Source: Acidobacteriota bacterium | GTDB taxonomy: Bacteria; Acidobacteriota; Vicinamibacteria; Vicinamibacterales; UBA8438 | Reading direction: 5' to 3' | NCBI GenBank assembly: GCA_011523845.1 | Contig: WTFV01000126.1 | Coordinates: 1 to 64,000 of the forward strand | Length of the DNA stretch: 64,000 nucleotides | Part shown: one piece after another, positions 46,386 through 55,323 of the stretch | Layout of the letters: each line of letters opens with the position of its first letter | Numbering within the stretch: position 1 is the first letter of the stretch | The notes under the pieces: model-generated | Databases searched by the model: none | Seen by the model: only the letters and a program-made list of their open reading frames with translations | What the model was told of the DNA's origin: nothing | Program-made: the position numbers and the translations under genes

Positions 46386-46811
46386 GCGCGCAATTGTAGT
46401 CGCCGCGACGCGTGATTGGCATCGAGTGAAGTCCCGATTGCGTGTTACGGCTCCGGGGCGCGCCCGCCCGCGCGGCGCGCCCGCGAGATGTCCACGTCCC
46501 GAACCGTCAGCGCGTCACTGCCAGTTAGTCGCCAACGACGTCGGGAGGCTCGGCCAGGTTTCGGGTCAGCTTCAGAAGCGTATTGCGGTAGTCGGGGCTG
46601 GGAACGATTTCCGCAAGACCTTCTTCGGGATCCTACTCTGAGCAACCATCCTGGAAAGGTCGTCATCGACTTGAATCGTCGCGGGTGACCTCGGCGAATC
46701 GGCGCCGCGTGACGGCAGGCGTCGAATGGTATACCTTGGAGCGGCGCATCGTTGCGGGCGGGTCGGCGCCGACCTGCGCGCGAAGCGGCCGTCCGAGAAG
46801 GGGGGAATGAC
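46386..46811. other. gap with possible decayed coding sequence
   Basis: These 426 bases upstream of the MBL gene hold no intact gene. A plus-strand stretch ending at 46641 reads QLVANDVGRLGQVSGQLQ and AGNDFRKTFFGILL, which looks protein-like but has no start or family, so it may be the tail of a lost gene. The mod promoter should lie on the minus strand near 46390-46450; no clear box was seen. Confidence 0.4.
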
Positions 46812-47666
46812 ATGCGTGGGATTTCGAGATCGGGCATCGTGGCGGCGTTCGCGGCGGTGGCCGCGGCCGTCATCGTCGTGACCGGCCAGCAGCCGGAGAC
46901 GCTGAGCGTGACGCCGGTGAAGGACGGGCTGTACTACATCAACGGGGTCGGCGGGAACGTCGGCGTCCGGGTCACGTCCGAGGGCGTCATCCTGGTCGAC
47001 GACAAGTTCCCGCGCAACGTCGACGGGATCAAGGCGCGGGTGGCCGAGGTCACCGATCAGCCGATCCGCTACGTCATCAACACCCACCACCACGGCGACC
47101 ACGCCGGCGGCAACGTCGGGTTCATCGACTCGGCGGACGTCATCGCGCACGAGAACGCCCGCAGGAACATGATCCGCAACGAACAGGACGCGCCGCCGCG
47201 CATCGTCTATACCGACCAGACCGCCGTGCACCTGGGCGGGGTCGAGGTGCGGGCGCACCATCTGGGGCGGGGGCACACCAACGGCGACTCCGTGGTTTAC
47301 TTTCCGGATCTCCGCACCGTGCACGGCGGCGACCTGCTGCACGGCACCGCTCCGTTCATCGACTACGCGAACGGCGGCAGCAGCATGGAATGGCTCGGCG
47401 TGCTCGACGGCATCCTCGCGCTCGACTTCGACACCGCCATTCCCGGCCACGGCGGCCTGATGACGCGGACCGACGTGCAGGCGTTCCGCGATCAGTTCGT
47501 CGCCGTCCGCACGCGGATGCGTGAGTTGATCGACGGCGGCCTCGCCAAGGAAGACGCACCGGCCCGGATCGTGACCCCGGAGCTGAGCTGGACCACGGCC
47601 GAGAACGGCCTGTTCATGCGCCGGAGCATTCCCGGCTTCTACGACGAGATTGCGGCTGAGCAGTAG
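46812..47666 (+). CDS. secreted metallo-beta-lactamase-fold hydrolase
   Basis: A 284-residue protein from ATG 46812, with AGAAGGGGGG upstream. A signal peptide or anchor (GIVAAFAAVAAAVIVVTG) precedes the MBL domain. Metal ligands are plain: THHHGDHAGG (HxHxDH), then HHLGRGHTNGDSVVYFPD and GHGGLMTR. The usual Asp bridging ligand is likely D in HGGDLLH. This layout fits the class of secreted MBL-fold hydrolases often placed beside PQQ genes in Acidobacteria; the substrate may be a lactone or phosphate ester, but the sequence does not say. A small zinc-ribbon gene follows. Confidence 0.88.
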   Translation: MRGISRSGIVAAFAAVAAAVIVVTGQQPETLSVTPVKDGLYYINGVGGNVGVRVTSEGVILVDDKFPRNVDGIKARVAEVTDQPIRYVINTHHHGDHAGGNVGFIDSADVIAHENARRNMIRNEQDAPPRIVYTDQTAVHLGGVEVRAHHLGRGHTNGDSVVYFPDLRTVHGGDLLHGTAPFIDYANGGSSMEWLGVLDGILALDFDTAIPGHGGLMTRTDVQAFRDQFVAVRTRMRELIDGGLAKEDAPARIVTPELSWTTAENGLFMRRSIPGFYDEIAAEQ

Positions 47667-47677
47667 CGGGGCGGCGA

Positions 47678-47898
47678 ATGACGTCGCCCGTGGAGGAGAT
47701 CACGGTGACGTGCCCGGACTGCGGGCACGTCTGCCGCGACCGGTATCGCGGGTCGACCAACCTGGCGCTCGACGACTTCGATGCGGACCATCTGGAACAG
47801 GCGTCGACGACGACCTGTCCAGGGTGCGGCGAGAGACGCGACCTCGCATGCTGACGGTCCGCCGGGACGACGATGGAAACACGATCTTCGAGATATGA
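47678..47898 (+). pseudogene. small zinc-ribbon protein, frameshifted near its end
   Basis: ATG 47678 gives a 58-residue frame with TCPDCGHVCRDRYRG and TCPGCGERRDLAC, a four-Cys zinc ribbon, ending in a TGA at 47852-47854. The neighbouring frame continues without a gap as MLTVRRDDDGNTIFEI to 47898, the kind of short tail that follows the second knuckle in such proteins. So one base appears to be gained or lost near 47847, and the original product would be about 72 residues. If the early stop is real, the knuckle pair is still intact. Function unknown. Confidence 0.6.
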
Positions 47899-47899
47899 C

Positions 47900-49900
47900 A
47901 TGCGGAGCCTGCTTGCCGGCACGCCGGCGCTGTTCGTGAGCGGAGCGATCCTCGCCGTCCTGGCCGCACCGCCGGTGCATGCCCAGGACGTGGAGTGGCG
48001 GTCGTACGGGTCGGACGCGGCCGGGACGAAGTACTCGCCGCTGGACCAGATCAACCGGGAGACGATCGGCGACCTGCAGATCGTCTGGCGGCAGTCCGTC
48101 CTGCCCGACGCCATGCGCGGGGGGCGCGAGGACTTCACGCCGCCGATCGCCTCGCAGAACACGCCGCTGATGGCGGACGGCCGGCTGTACATCAGCTCGG
48201 CCCTCGGCACGGTGGCGGCGCTCGACGCTGCGACGGGCGACGTGCTCTGGTTCGACACGCCGCCGGACCGCGACGGCGAGCCGTTCACCCGGGTGCGCCA
48301 GACGCGCGGCGTGGCCTGGTGGGACGATCCGCAGAGCGACGACGCGCGGGTGCTCGCGGTGGTCGGCTCGTATCTCGTGGCGCTGAACGCCCGCACCGGC
48401 GAGCGGTATCCCGACTTCGGGGACGGCGGGGAGGTCGACCTGACGCAGGGCTTCGACCGCCCGTGGGAGACCTTCAGTTGGGGGTCGCCGCCGCTCGTCG
48501 TCGGCGACATCGTCGTCATCGGCTCGGCCATGACCGACGTCACCAACCCGAACATGCCGGCGATGAAGGAGATGCCGCCGGGCGACGTGCGCGGCTTCGA
48601 CGTGCGGACCGGCGAGCAGGTCTGGATCTTCCACGTCGTTCCGCGGGAGGGGGAGCCGGGCAACGAGACCTGGCTGACCGCGCTCACCGAGGACCGCGCC
48701 TCGTGGGAGTACAGCGGCAACACCAACATGTGGGCCTGGCCGAGCGCGGACGAGGAGCTGGGCCTGGTGTACGTGCCGCTGTCGACCCCGACCAACGACT
48801 ACTACGGCGGCTACCGCCCCGGCGACAACCTGTTTGCCGAGAGCCTCGTCTGCCTCGACGCCCGCACGGGCGAGCGGGTCTGGCACTTCCAGGCGGTGCA
48901 CCACGGCATCTGGGACTACGACTTCCCGGCCGCGCCGAACGTCATCGACCTGCAGGTGGAGGGGCGGTCCGAGCCGGTCAAGGCGGTCGCGGCGGTCAGC
49001 AAGCAGGCGTTCACCTACGTCTTCGACCGCGTGACCGGCGAGCCGGTCTGGCCCATCGAGGAGCGGCCGGTGCCGCCGGGAGACGTGCCGGGCGAGTGGT
49101 ACGCGCCGACCCAGCCGTTTCCGACGCGTCCGCCGGCGTTCGACCAGCAGGGTACGAGCATCGACGATCTGATCGACTTCACGCCGGCGCTGCGCCGCGA
49201 CGCGCTGGAGGTCTTCGAGCAGTACGTGATCGGACCGCTCTTCACCGCGCCGTCGCTGGTCGACGACTCGCCGGGCGGCACGAAAGGCACGCTGCAGATG
49301 CCGGGCGTGGTCGGCGGAGCCGACTGGGGCGGCTCGGCCGTCGATCCCGAGACCGGGATCCTGTACGTGCCGTCGGTCCACGCCGAGTCGGTCATCGGCA
49401 TCGTGCCGTCCGAGCATCCCCGCTCGGACATGCGCCTGGTGGTGCAGACGCTGGCGTTGCTGGAGGGACCCAACGAGCTGCCCATCTTCAAGCCGCCGTA
49501 CGGACGGCTGGTCGCCATCGACCTCAAGAAGGGCGAGATCCTCTGGTCGAAGGCCAACGGGGACGGCCCGCGCAACCATCCCATGCTGAAGGACCTGGAC
49601 CTGCCGCCGCTCGGCCAGCCCGGGCGGGTCTCGCCGCTGGTGACGAAGTCGTTCGTGTTCCTCGGCGAGGGCGGCAACGCCGGCGTGGTCGTGCTCCAGC
49701 CGATCTGGGGCGGAGCGGGCGGCAAGATGTTCCGCGCCTACGACAAGCTGACCGGCGACGTGGTGTGGGAGATGGAGCTGCCCGGCGGCACCACGGCGGC
49801 GCCGATGACCTACCTGGTCGACGGCCGGCAGTACATCGTGGTCACCGTCGGCTGGGAGGACATGCCGAGCGAGTACATCGCGCTCGCACTGCCCGAGTGA
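47900..49900 (+). CDS. PQQ-dependent dehydrogenase (membrane or periplasmic)
   Basis: A 666-residue quinoprotein. ATG 47900 is chosen because it opens directly into a signal peptide (MRSLLAGTPALFVSGAILAV, cut near VHAQD); ATG 47873 would add nine polar residues, and neither has a strong ribosome site. Blades include WRSYGSDAAGTKYSPLDQIN, DTPPDRDGEPFTRVRQTRG, DVRGFDVRTGEQVWIFH, YYGGYRPGDNLFAES, HHGIWDYDFPAAPNV, KQAFTYVFDRVTGEPVWP and MTYLVDGRQYIVVTVG. It resembles the gene cut off at 1-1019 more than the pair at 30419 and 34109. Substrate and acceptor are unknown. Confidence 0.92.
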   Translation: MRSLLAGTPALFVSGAILAVLAAPPVHAQDVEWRSYGSDAAGTKYSPLDQINRETIGDLQIVWRQSVLPDAMRGGREDFTPPIASQNTPLMADGRLYISSALGTVAALDAATGDVLWFDTPPDRDGEPFTRVRQTRGVAWWDDPQSDDARVLAVVGSYLVALNARTGERYPDFGDGGEVDLTQGFDRPWETFSWGSPPLVVGDIVVIGSAMTDVTNPNMPAMKEMPPGDVRGFDVRTGEQVWIFHVVPREGEPGNETWLTALTEDRASWEYSGNTNMWAWPSADEELGLVYVPLSTPTNDYYGGYRPGDNLFAESLVCLDARTGERVWHFQAVHHGIWDYDFPAAPNVIDLQVEGRSEPVKAVAAVSKQAFTYVFDRVTGEPVWPIEERPVPPGDVPGEWYAPTQPFPTRPPAFDQQGTSIDDLIDFTPALRRDALEVFEQYVIGPLFTAPSLVDDSPGGTKGTLQMPGVVGGADWGGSAVDPETGILYVPSVHAESVIGIVPSEHPRSDMRLVVQTLALLEGPNELPIFKPPYGRLVAIDLKKGEILWSKANGDGPRNHPMLKDLDLPPLGQPGRVSPLVTKSFVFLGEGGNAGVVVLQPIWGGAGGKMFRAYDKLTGDVVWEMELPGGTTAAPMTYLVDGRQYIVVTVGWEDMPSEYIALALPE

Positions 49901-49950
49901 GATTCTGCGCGCGGGTAGCTTCGAGCGGGGCGTCCTGCAGGGCAACGAAC

Positions 49951-49987
49951 ACATGAAAATCTAAAGTTGTTCTTTGGATTTTCATGT
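49951..49987. terminator. AT-rich stem-loop between PQQ and TonB genes
   Basis: ACATGAAAATCTAAAG (49951-49966) pairs with CTTTGGATTTTCATGT (49972-49987) across 16 positions, with one G-T pair and a TTGTT loop. It is strikingly AT-rich for this genome and lies 51 bases after the PQQ stop. There is no T-run after it, so it may be a terminator on either strand, an attenuator or a site for a protein. Confidence 0.5.
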
Positions 49988-50037
49988 AGCCGGCGGCGGC
50001 AGTCGGGATTGGCCACGACTAACCAGATGTCGGGGTG

Positions 50038-50065
50038 TTCGTTTTCGAACGAATCTTGCTACTAT
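50038..50065 (+). promoter_or_regulatory. palindrome and possible -10 box before TonB receptor
   Basis: TTCGTTTTCGAACGAA (50038-50053) has 6-base perfect arms around TTCG. TACTAT (50060-50065) could be a -10 box, which would put the palindrome over the -35 region, a normal place for an operator. Tentative. Confidence 0.35.
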
Positions 50066-50152
50066 GGTACGCACGTGTCGGGACCCGCGGCCGCGTGCCG
50101 GGACCCGTCCTGCGCCGGTGCGGCCGCTCCCGCACGTGATGGAGGCGGCAAG

Positions 50153-53047
50153 ATGAGACGGCGAAGACACCTTCCGATTCTCGGCGCGGCCGGCGGCCTG
50201 ACGATCGCGATCCTGGCATCACCCGCGGCGGCGCAGGTCGACCTGGGCCGGATCGATCTGACCGTCGAGGACGAGACCGGCGCCGTGCTGCCGGGGGCCG
50301 CCGTGGCCATCACGGGGCCGGAGGATCGCTCCAACGTCTTCACGGACGTGCAGGGCGAGGCGCACCTGCTGCGGCTGCCGGTCGGCACCTACGAGGTAGG
50401 CGTCAGGCTGCCGGGCTTCAGCGCCTTCGTCGATACCGGGGTGCAGGTGCGGGCGGCGTCGTCCACCCCGCTGGTCGTGACCCTGGAGGTCGGCGGGGTC
50501 GAGGAGACGGTGACGGTCTCCGGCACGGCGCCGATCATCGACCCGCGCCGCCAGAGCACCGACACGCACGTGACGGTGGAGGAGTTGCAGGAGATTCCCT
50601 CCGCGCGCGATCCCTGGGTGGTGCTGCAGACGATTCCCGGCGTCGTCGTCGACCGCGTCAACGTCGGCGGCGCTGAATCGGGCCAGCAGTCCATCTACGT
50701 GGCCAAGGGTGCGAGCAGCGGCGAGAACACCTGGACGCTCGACGGCGTCGTGATCACCGACATGGCGTCCCTCTCGTCGCCGACCTACTGGGACTTCGAC
50801 CAGTTCCAGGAGGTGCGCATCAATACCGGCGGGGCCGACGTGCGGAACCAGACCCCCGGCGCCGCGGTGGACGTGGTGCTCAAGAGCGGCACCAACCAGT
50901 ACCACGGAAGCCTGCGGGGCTACTTCGCCAACGAGGGATTCCAGCGCAACAATCTGTCCGACGAGTTGGCCGGGTCGATCGGCGGCGAAACGAAGAAGGG
51001 CAACCGCATGGAGCAGTACGCCGACTACGGCTTCGAGGTCGGCGGGCCGCTCGCAAGGGACCGGCTGTGGGCCTGGGGTTCGCTCGGCGAGACCGACATC
51101 CGTCTGCGCACGCTCATCGACACCGCCGACCGCACGACGCTGACGAACCGGGCGCTGAAGGTGCAGGGGCAGGTCACCGACGGCCTGCGCCTCGGCTTGA
51201 ACCACTTCCACGGCGCCAAGATCAAGCTGGGACGCAACGCGGGGCCGACGCGGCCGGACGAGACCACCTGGAACCAGGGGGGCAGCGGGGTGGGCCTGTT
51301 CACCGGCTCGGCCAACTGGGTCGGGAGCGACGTGGTCGTCACCGCCAAGGCGACGCAGTACAACTGGGGCTTCTTCCTCACGCCTCGCGGCGGTCTCGAC
51401 CAGGACGTCTACCGCGACGTGAACCGCGTCTACCACAACTCCTACTACGACTTCCGCTCGTGGCGTCCCCAATCGGTGATCGACCTCGACGCCAACTACT
51501 TCCGCGGCGACCACGAGCTCAGGCTCGGCTTCAACTGGCGGAGGAACGGCGTCCGGACGGATCTGGTCTGGCCCGGGTCGGGAGCGCTGTCCATTCATCT
51601 GCCGAGCTATCCCGACAACGGGCTGATGCTGCCCGTCATCTTCGGCGACTCGGTCGTCAACGGGGAGGGTCGTTACCTGGGCTTCTACGCCAGCGACCGG
51701 ATCTCGATGGACCGCCTGACCATCGACGTCGGCGTCCGGTTCGACCGGTCGGCCGCGTCGCTGCTGGAATCGAGCCGCCCGGCGAACGCGCTGGTGCCGG
51801 ACGTGCTGCCCGCCCTGACCTCTTCGCCCCTGAGCAACACGCACGTCTTCGACATCCTGGCCCCCCGCATCGGCGTCAGCTACGCGCTCGGAGAGGAGTC
51901 GGACACGCTCGTCCGCGCCAGCTACGGGCAGTTCGCCTCGCAGTTGCCGGCGGGCGCCTCCGGGATCCTCGCCGGACCGGTCGACTACTCGGCGGTCTAC
52001 TACTACGCGATCGACTTCAACGGCGACGGCGTGACGCAACGCGACGAGTTGCTTCTCGACAACGGGATCGTCTTCGCCGAAGGGTTCGATCCCGCCAATC
52101 CCACGTCGACCGAGAGCGTCAACCAGGTCGTGTCCGACCTGTCGTCCCCGAGGACCCACGAGCTCATCTTCGGTCTCGACCGGGAGCTGCCGATTCCGAA
52201 CTCGGCTCTGACCGCGTCGGTGACCTGGCGGCGGTTCACCAACTTCACGTGGACGCCGCTCATCGGGCTCACCTCCGCCGACTACGGTGTGGTGGACACC
52301 ATCACCGCCATGCTGCCTGACGCCGCGGGCGGCGCATCGGTCAGCCAGGACGTCTACGCGCCGCGGCCGGGAGTGGCCCTGCCTCCCGGCGGAGGCCGGC
52401 AGGAGCGCAACCGCGAGGGTTATCACCAGGGCTACTGGGGTTGGGAGACCAGCTTCATCAAGCGGCTGAGCAGCCGCTGGATGGCCCGCGTCGCCTACTC
52501 CTACAACGATCACCGGGAGTACTTCACGGATCGGGCGGCGGCCATCGTCGATCCGACGCCCACGCCCACGAGCCCGAAGCGGAACGGCGGCCTGGTCATC
52601 ACCAGCGAGGCCGGCAGCGGGAAGTCGGATTTCTACTACGTGAGCCCGCGGTTCCAGTTCATCGCCAACGGGCTGTACGAGGCGCCTTTCGGCGTCAACA
52701 TCGCCGCCAACCTGCTGATCCGGCAGGGTTTCGGGCAGCCCTACTTCGAGGAGATACAGGCCCACGAGAGGGATGCCGCGGCGTTCAAGGACGTGCTGCT
52801 CGCACCCGACGTGGGAGCGCATCGGCTGCCGGCCATCCGGAGCTTCGACCTGCGGATCGGCAAGCAGTTCCGGGTGAACGACGTCACGATGAACGTGGAC
52901 CTCGACTGGTTCAACATCCTGAACGTGAGCACCGTGCTCAAGCGCCAGTACGACGTCGGGACGGCCGATGGACCCACCGGGCCCGGCAAGACGCTGGAGA
53001 TCATGAACCCGAGCCTGTTGAGGCTCGGGTTCCGGCTCGGGTTCTAG
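50153..53047 (+). CDS. TonB-dependent receptor with N-terminal carboxypeptidase-regulatory-like domain
   Basis: A 964-residue outer-membrane protein from ATG 50153, with GGAGGCGGCAAG upstream. A signal peptide ends near SPAAAQ. Residues about 30-110 are the CarboxypepD_reg fold (VDLGRIDLTVEDETGAVLPG, then GEAHLLRLPVGTYEVGVRLPG). The plug follows (DTHVTVEELQEIPSARDPW, SIYVAKGASSGENTWTLDG), then a 22-strand-type barrel with NTGGADVRNQTPGAAVDVVLKSG and the closing MNPSLLRLGFRLGF, ending in Phe as barrels do. It imports a large nutrient using TonB energy; the cargo is unknown. This protein type is greatly expanded in Acidobacteria. The gene at 53068 follows by 20 bases. Confidence 0.93.
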   Translation: MRRRRHLPILGAAGGLTIAILASPAAAQVDLGRIDLTVEDETGAVLPGAAVAITGPEDRSNVFTDVQGEAHLLRLPVGTYEVGVRLPGFSAFVDTGVQVRAASSTPLVVTLEVGGVEETVTVSGTAPIIDPRRQSTDTHVTVEELQEIPSARDPWVVLQTIPGVVVDRVNVGGAESGQQSIYVAKGASSGENTWTLDGVVITDMASLSSPTYWDFDQFQEVRINTGGADVRNQTPGAAVDVVLKSGTNQYHGSLRGYFANEGFQRNNLSDELAGSIGGETKKGNRMEQYADYGFEVGGPLARDRLWAWGSLGETDIRLRTLIDTADRTTLTNRALKVQGQVTDGLRLGLNHFHGAKIKLGRNAGPTRPDETTWNQGGSGVGLFTGSANWVGSDVVVTAKATQYNWGFFLTPRGGLDQDVYRDVNRVYHNSYYDFRSWRPQSVIDLDANYFRGDHELRLGFNWRRNGVRTDLVWPGSGALSIHLPSYPDNGLMLPVIFGDSVVNGEGRYLGFYASDRISMDRLTIDVGVRFDRSAASLLESSRPANALVPDVLPALTSSPLSNTHVFDILAPRIGVSYALGEESDTLVRASYGQFASQLPAGASGILAGPVDYSAVYYYAIDFNGDGVTQRDELLLDNGIVFAEGFDPANPTSTESVNQVVSDLSSPRTHELIFGLDRELPIPNSALTASVTWRRFTNFTWTPLIGLTSADYGVVDTITAMLPDAAGGASVSQDVYAPRPGVALPPGGGRQERNREGYHQGYWGWETSFIKRLSSRWMARVAYSYNDHREYFTDRAAAIVDPTPTPTSPKRNGGLVITSEAGSGKSDFYYVSPRFQFIANGLYEAPFGVNIAANLLIRQGFGQPYFEEIQAHERDAAAFKDVLLAPDVGAHRLPAIRSFDLRIGKQFRVNDVTMNVDLDWFNILNVSTVLKRQYDVGTADGPTGPGKTLEIMNPSLLRLGFRLGF

Positions 53048-53067
53048 CTTCGGAGTCCGTGGCGGCC

Positions 53068-54951
53068 ATGCGACGCGGGGCGCTCATCGGGCTGGCGGCC
53101 GTCTGGGCCGCGGTTGGCACGCCGGCGCAGAGCGCCGCGCAACAGCATCCCTGTCCGGTCCAGCCGCCGGGGGTGGAGCGGACCTTCGGGAACGCCCTCT
53201 CCGCGACCGCGCCGCTCGGCGGCGGCAAACGCGTCGGTTTCATCGACGACGGCGGCCGCTGGGGCGTCCTGGACAGCGTCTGGAACCACCGCACCGCGCT
53301 CGAACGGGGCCTGTTGCGACCGCTGGCCGAGACCGGGTCGGACGAGGCGGCCGAGGACATCGGCGAGATCGCCATTCTGCGCGACGAGGGCGACCTGTTC
53401 CTCGCCGCCAACATCTACGACCTGCGCGATGCGACGCTGCGCTTCAGACCCAACGAGGAAGGCGGCTACGACGTCGACCACCTGGGAACCGCCGCCTGGC
53501 GTTCGCCGGCGGGCGAGCGGCTGGAATTGACCGACGACGACACGACGCCGCTGGCGCTGCCGTTCGAGTTCGCCTATTACGCGACCACCCACACGGGCGC
53601 GTTCGTCAACTCCGACGGCAACCTCACGTTCGAGGAGGGGGACGACGCCAGCACGTCGCGCAACGTCTCCCGATTGCTCTCCGGGCCGCCGCGGATCGCG
53701 CCGTTTCTGTCCGATCTGGATCCTGCGGCCGGCGGCGGGGTCTTCGTCCGGGCCGGCGCCGACTCGGTCACCGTGACCTGGTGCGCCGTGCCGGGGTTCG
53801 AATCGCAGGCCACGACCACGGTGCAGGTGAGCCTGCTCCCCACCGGGGCGATAGAGATGACCTTCGATCCGGACATCGGGCTCGGCGAGGCGGTCGTCGG
53901 CCTCTCCCCGGGGCGCACCACCGCGTTCGACGCGGTCGACCTGAGCGACACCGGCAACCCGGTCTCCGGCGACACCGGCGGCACGGGAGGCGACACCGGC
54001 GACCCGGTCGACGACACCGAAGAGGAGACCGGCACGGCGCGGGCGATCGGAGAGCGCTTCGCGGTGCGGGGCGAGCTGGACACGGTCGCCGTGGCCCGGA
54101 AGTTCCTGCGGACCCACCCGGACGCCTACGACCAGATCGTCATCTGGACGGATCAGCCGATCCTGTTCGAGGCGTTCGCCTTCGAGGTCACCATCGCCAA
54201 CGACATCCAGGGCATCGGGCAGGCGGTCTATGACGCGCCGCCGGACTTCGGGAGCGACGCGCTGAGCAGCCTCGTCGTCATGGGCTGGCTCGGGAAGTAC
54301 TCCGACGATGCGGACAGGAAGGTGAGCGGCGAGAACACGACGTTGAGCCTGATCGGGCACGAGGTGGGTCACCGCTGGCTCGCCTTCCTGGACTTCAGCG
54401 ATCACGACCGGGAGACCTCGCGGGCGTTGCTGGGCCGGGACGACGCGCACTGGAGCTTCTTCTTCGACAGCGACGCCTCGGTGATGGAAGGCAACGACAT
54501 CGAGGACCTCGGGGGAGGCTCGTTCCGCACCGTGGCGGCGGTCGACGGCTACAGCGCGCTCGACCAGTATGCGATGGGCCTGCGCCGCGACCACGAGGTC
54601 CCGCCGTTCTTCTACGTCGAGGCGCCGATGAACGCCATGCCGCCGGCTCGCAACTCCGGGGCGCCGCAGGTCGGGGTGACGTTCAACGGTACGAGACGAG
54701 ACGTGCTCATCCAGGACGTCATCGAGGTGGAGGGACCCAGAATCCCGGACGCGGACGAATCGCCGCGCGTGCAGCGGCAGGCGTTCCTCTACGTCGTCCG
54801 CGGAGGACGCGATCCGAATCCCGACCACGTGGCCAGGCTGGATCGGATCCGGCTGCAGTGGGAGTCGTTCTTCAGCGGGGCGACGGACAACCGCATGCGG
54901 GCCGAGACCCGGCTGTACCCGCCCGCGTCGACCCCAACCACCGGTCCGTGA
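53068..54951 (+). CDS. secreted HEVGH (metalloprotease-like) protein
   Basis: A 627-residue protein from ATG 53068, 20 bases after the TonB gene, so probably in the same transcript. A signal peptide ends in PAQSAAQQ. The middle contains a Gly/Asp/Thr linker (SGDTGGTGGDTGDPVDDTEE, residues about 300-325). At about residue 431, LIGHEVGHRWLAFLDF gives the HExxH zinc motif, and the following WSFFFDSDASVMEGND and YSALDQYAMGLRRDHEVPPFFYV supply acidic and aromatic positions common in secreted zinc proteases. The first half has a beta-sandwich look (TTHTGAFVNSDGNLTFEEGDD), as in nidogen-like domains. No family is named with certainty; a surface hydrolase is likely. Confidence 0.7.
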   Translation: MRRGALIGLAAVWAAVGTPAQSAAQQHPCPVQPPGVERTFGNALSATAPLGGGKRVGFIDDGGRWGVLDSVWNHRTALERGLLRPLAETGSDEAAEDIGEIAILRDEGDLFLAANIYDLRDATLRFRPNEEGGYDVDHLGTAAWRSPAGERLELTDDDTTPLALPFEFAYYATTHTGAFVNSDGNLTFEEGDDASTSRNVSRLLSGPPRIAPFLSDLDPAAGGGVFVRAGADSVTVTWCAVPGFESQATTTVQVSLLPTGAIEMTFDPDIGLGEAVVGLSPGRTTAFDAVDLSDTGNPVSGDTGGTGGDTGDPVDDTEEETGTARAIGERFAVRGELDTVAVARKFLRTHPDAYDQIVIWTDQPILFEAFAFEVTIANDIQGIGQAVYDAPPDFGSDALSSLVVMGWLGKYSDDADRKVSGENTTLSLIGHEVGHRWLAFLDFSDHDRETSRALLGRDDAHWSFFFDSDASVMEGNDIEDLGGGSFRTVAAVDGYSALDQYAMGLRRDHEVPPFFYVEAPMNAMPPARNSGAPQVGVTFNGTRRDVLIQDVIEVEGPRIPDADESPRVQRQAFLYVVRGGRDPNPDHVARLDRIRLQWESFFSGATDNRMRAETRLYPPASTPTTGP

Positions 54952-55004
54952 CCCGTGGCGGGAAGAGCCGCCGGGCGGCCCCGCACGTCCCCGCCGGAGC
55001 CGGT

Positions 55005-55205
55005 TCAGTGACTCGACCGTAGGAGGCGGTCGCGAAGCTCGGGCGAATCCGGGCGCGCCGCGAGGCCGGTACGCGGAACCTGTACCGCCAGGGCCGGCTG
55101 GGGCAGGCGCACGTAGGCCTCCCGCCAGCGCCAGGTTGCCGCACCGAGCCCGGCCGCGGCCGTGAGGCTCGTGAGCAGGCATGGCAGGCGGCCGAAATCG
55201 CCCAT
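55005..55205 (-). CDS. possible small membrane protein (minus strand)
   Basis: A 66-residue frame from ATG 55205 (MGDFGRLPCLLTSLTAAAGL), with AAGGTGG upstream. It has one hydrophobic helix and an Arg/Pro-rich tail. It fills a 372-bp gap (54952-55323) with no other gene. No family is recognised and it may not be translated. Confidence 0.3.
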   Translation of the reverse strand: MGDFGRLPCLLTSLTAAAGLGAATWRWREAYVRLPQPALAVQVPRTGLAARPDSPELRDRLLRSSH

Positions 55206-55298
55206 CGCCACCTTCAATTCCGTCTTCCCTGAAAGACGCACGAGCACGCGCGAGGTTCCAACTCGATTTCGGGCGCCGGTCCAGGGCCGGTCCGGATC

Positions 55299-55304
55299 TA
55301 CAAT
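55299..55304 (+). promoter_or_regulatory. possible -10 box (TACAAT) for the cytochrome/PQQ operon
   Basis: TACAAT lies 20 bases before ATG 55324, with AGAGAGGA between them as ribosome site. The resulting leader would be about 12-15 bases. A -35 box is not clear. Confidence 0.4.
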
Positions 55305-55323
55305 GCGCAGAGAGGACAGTCCC

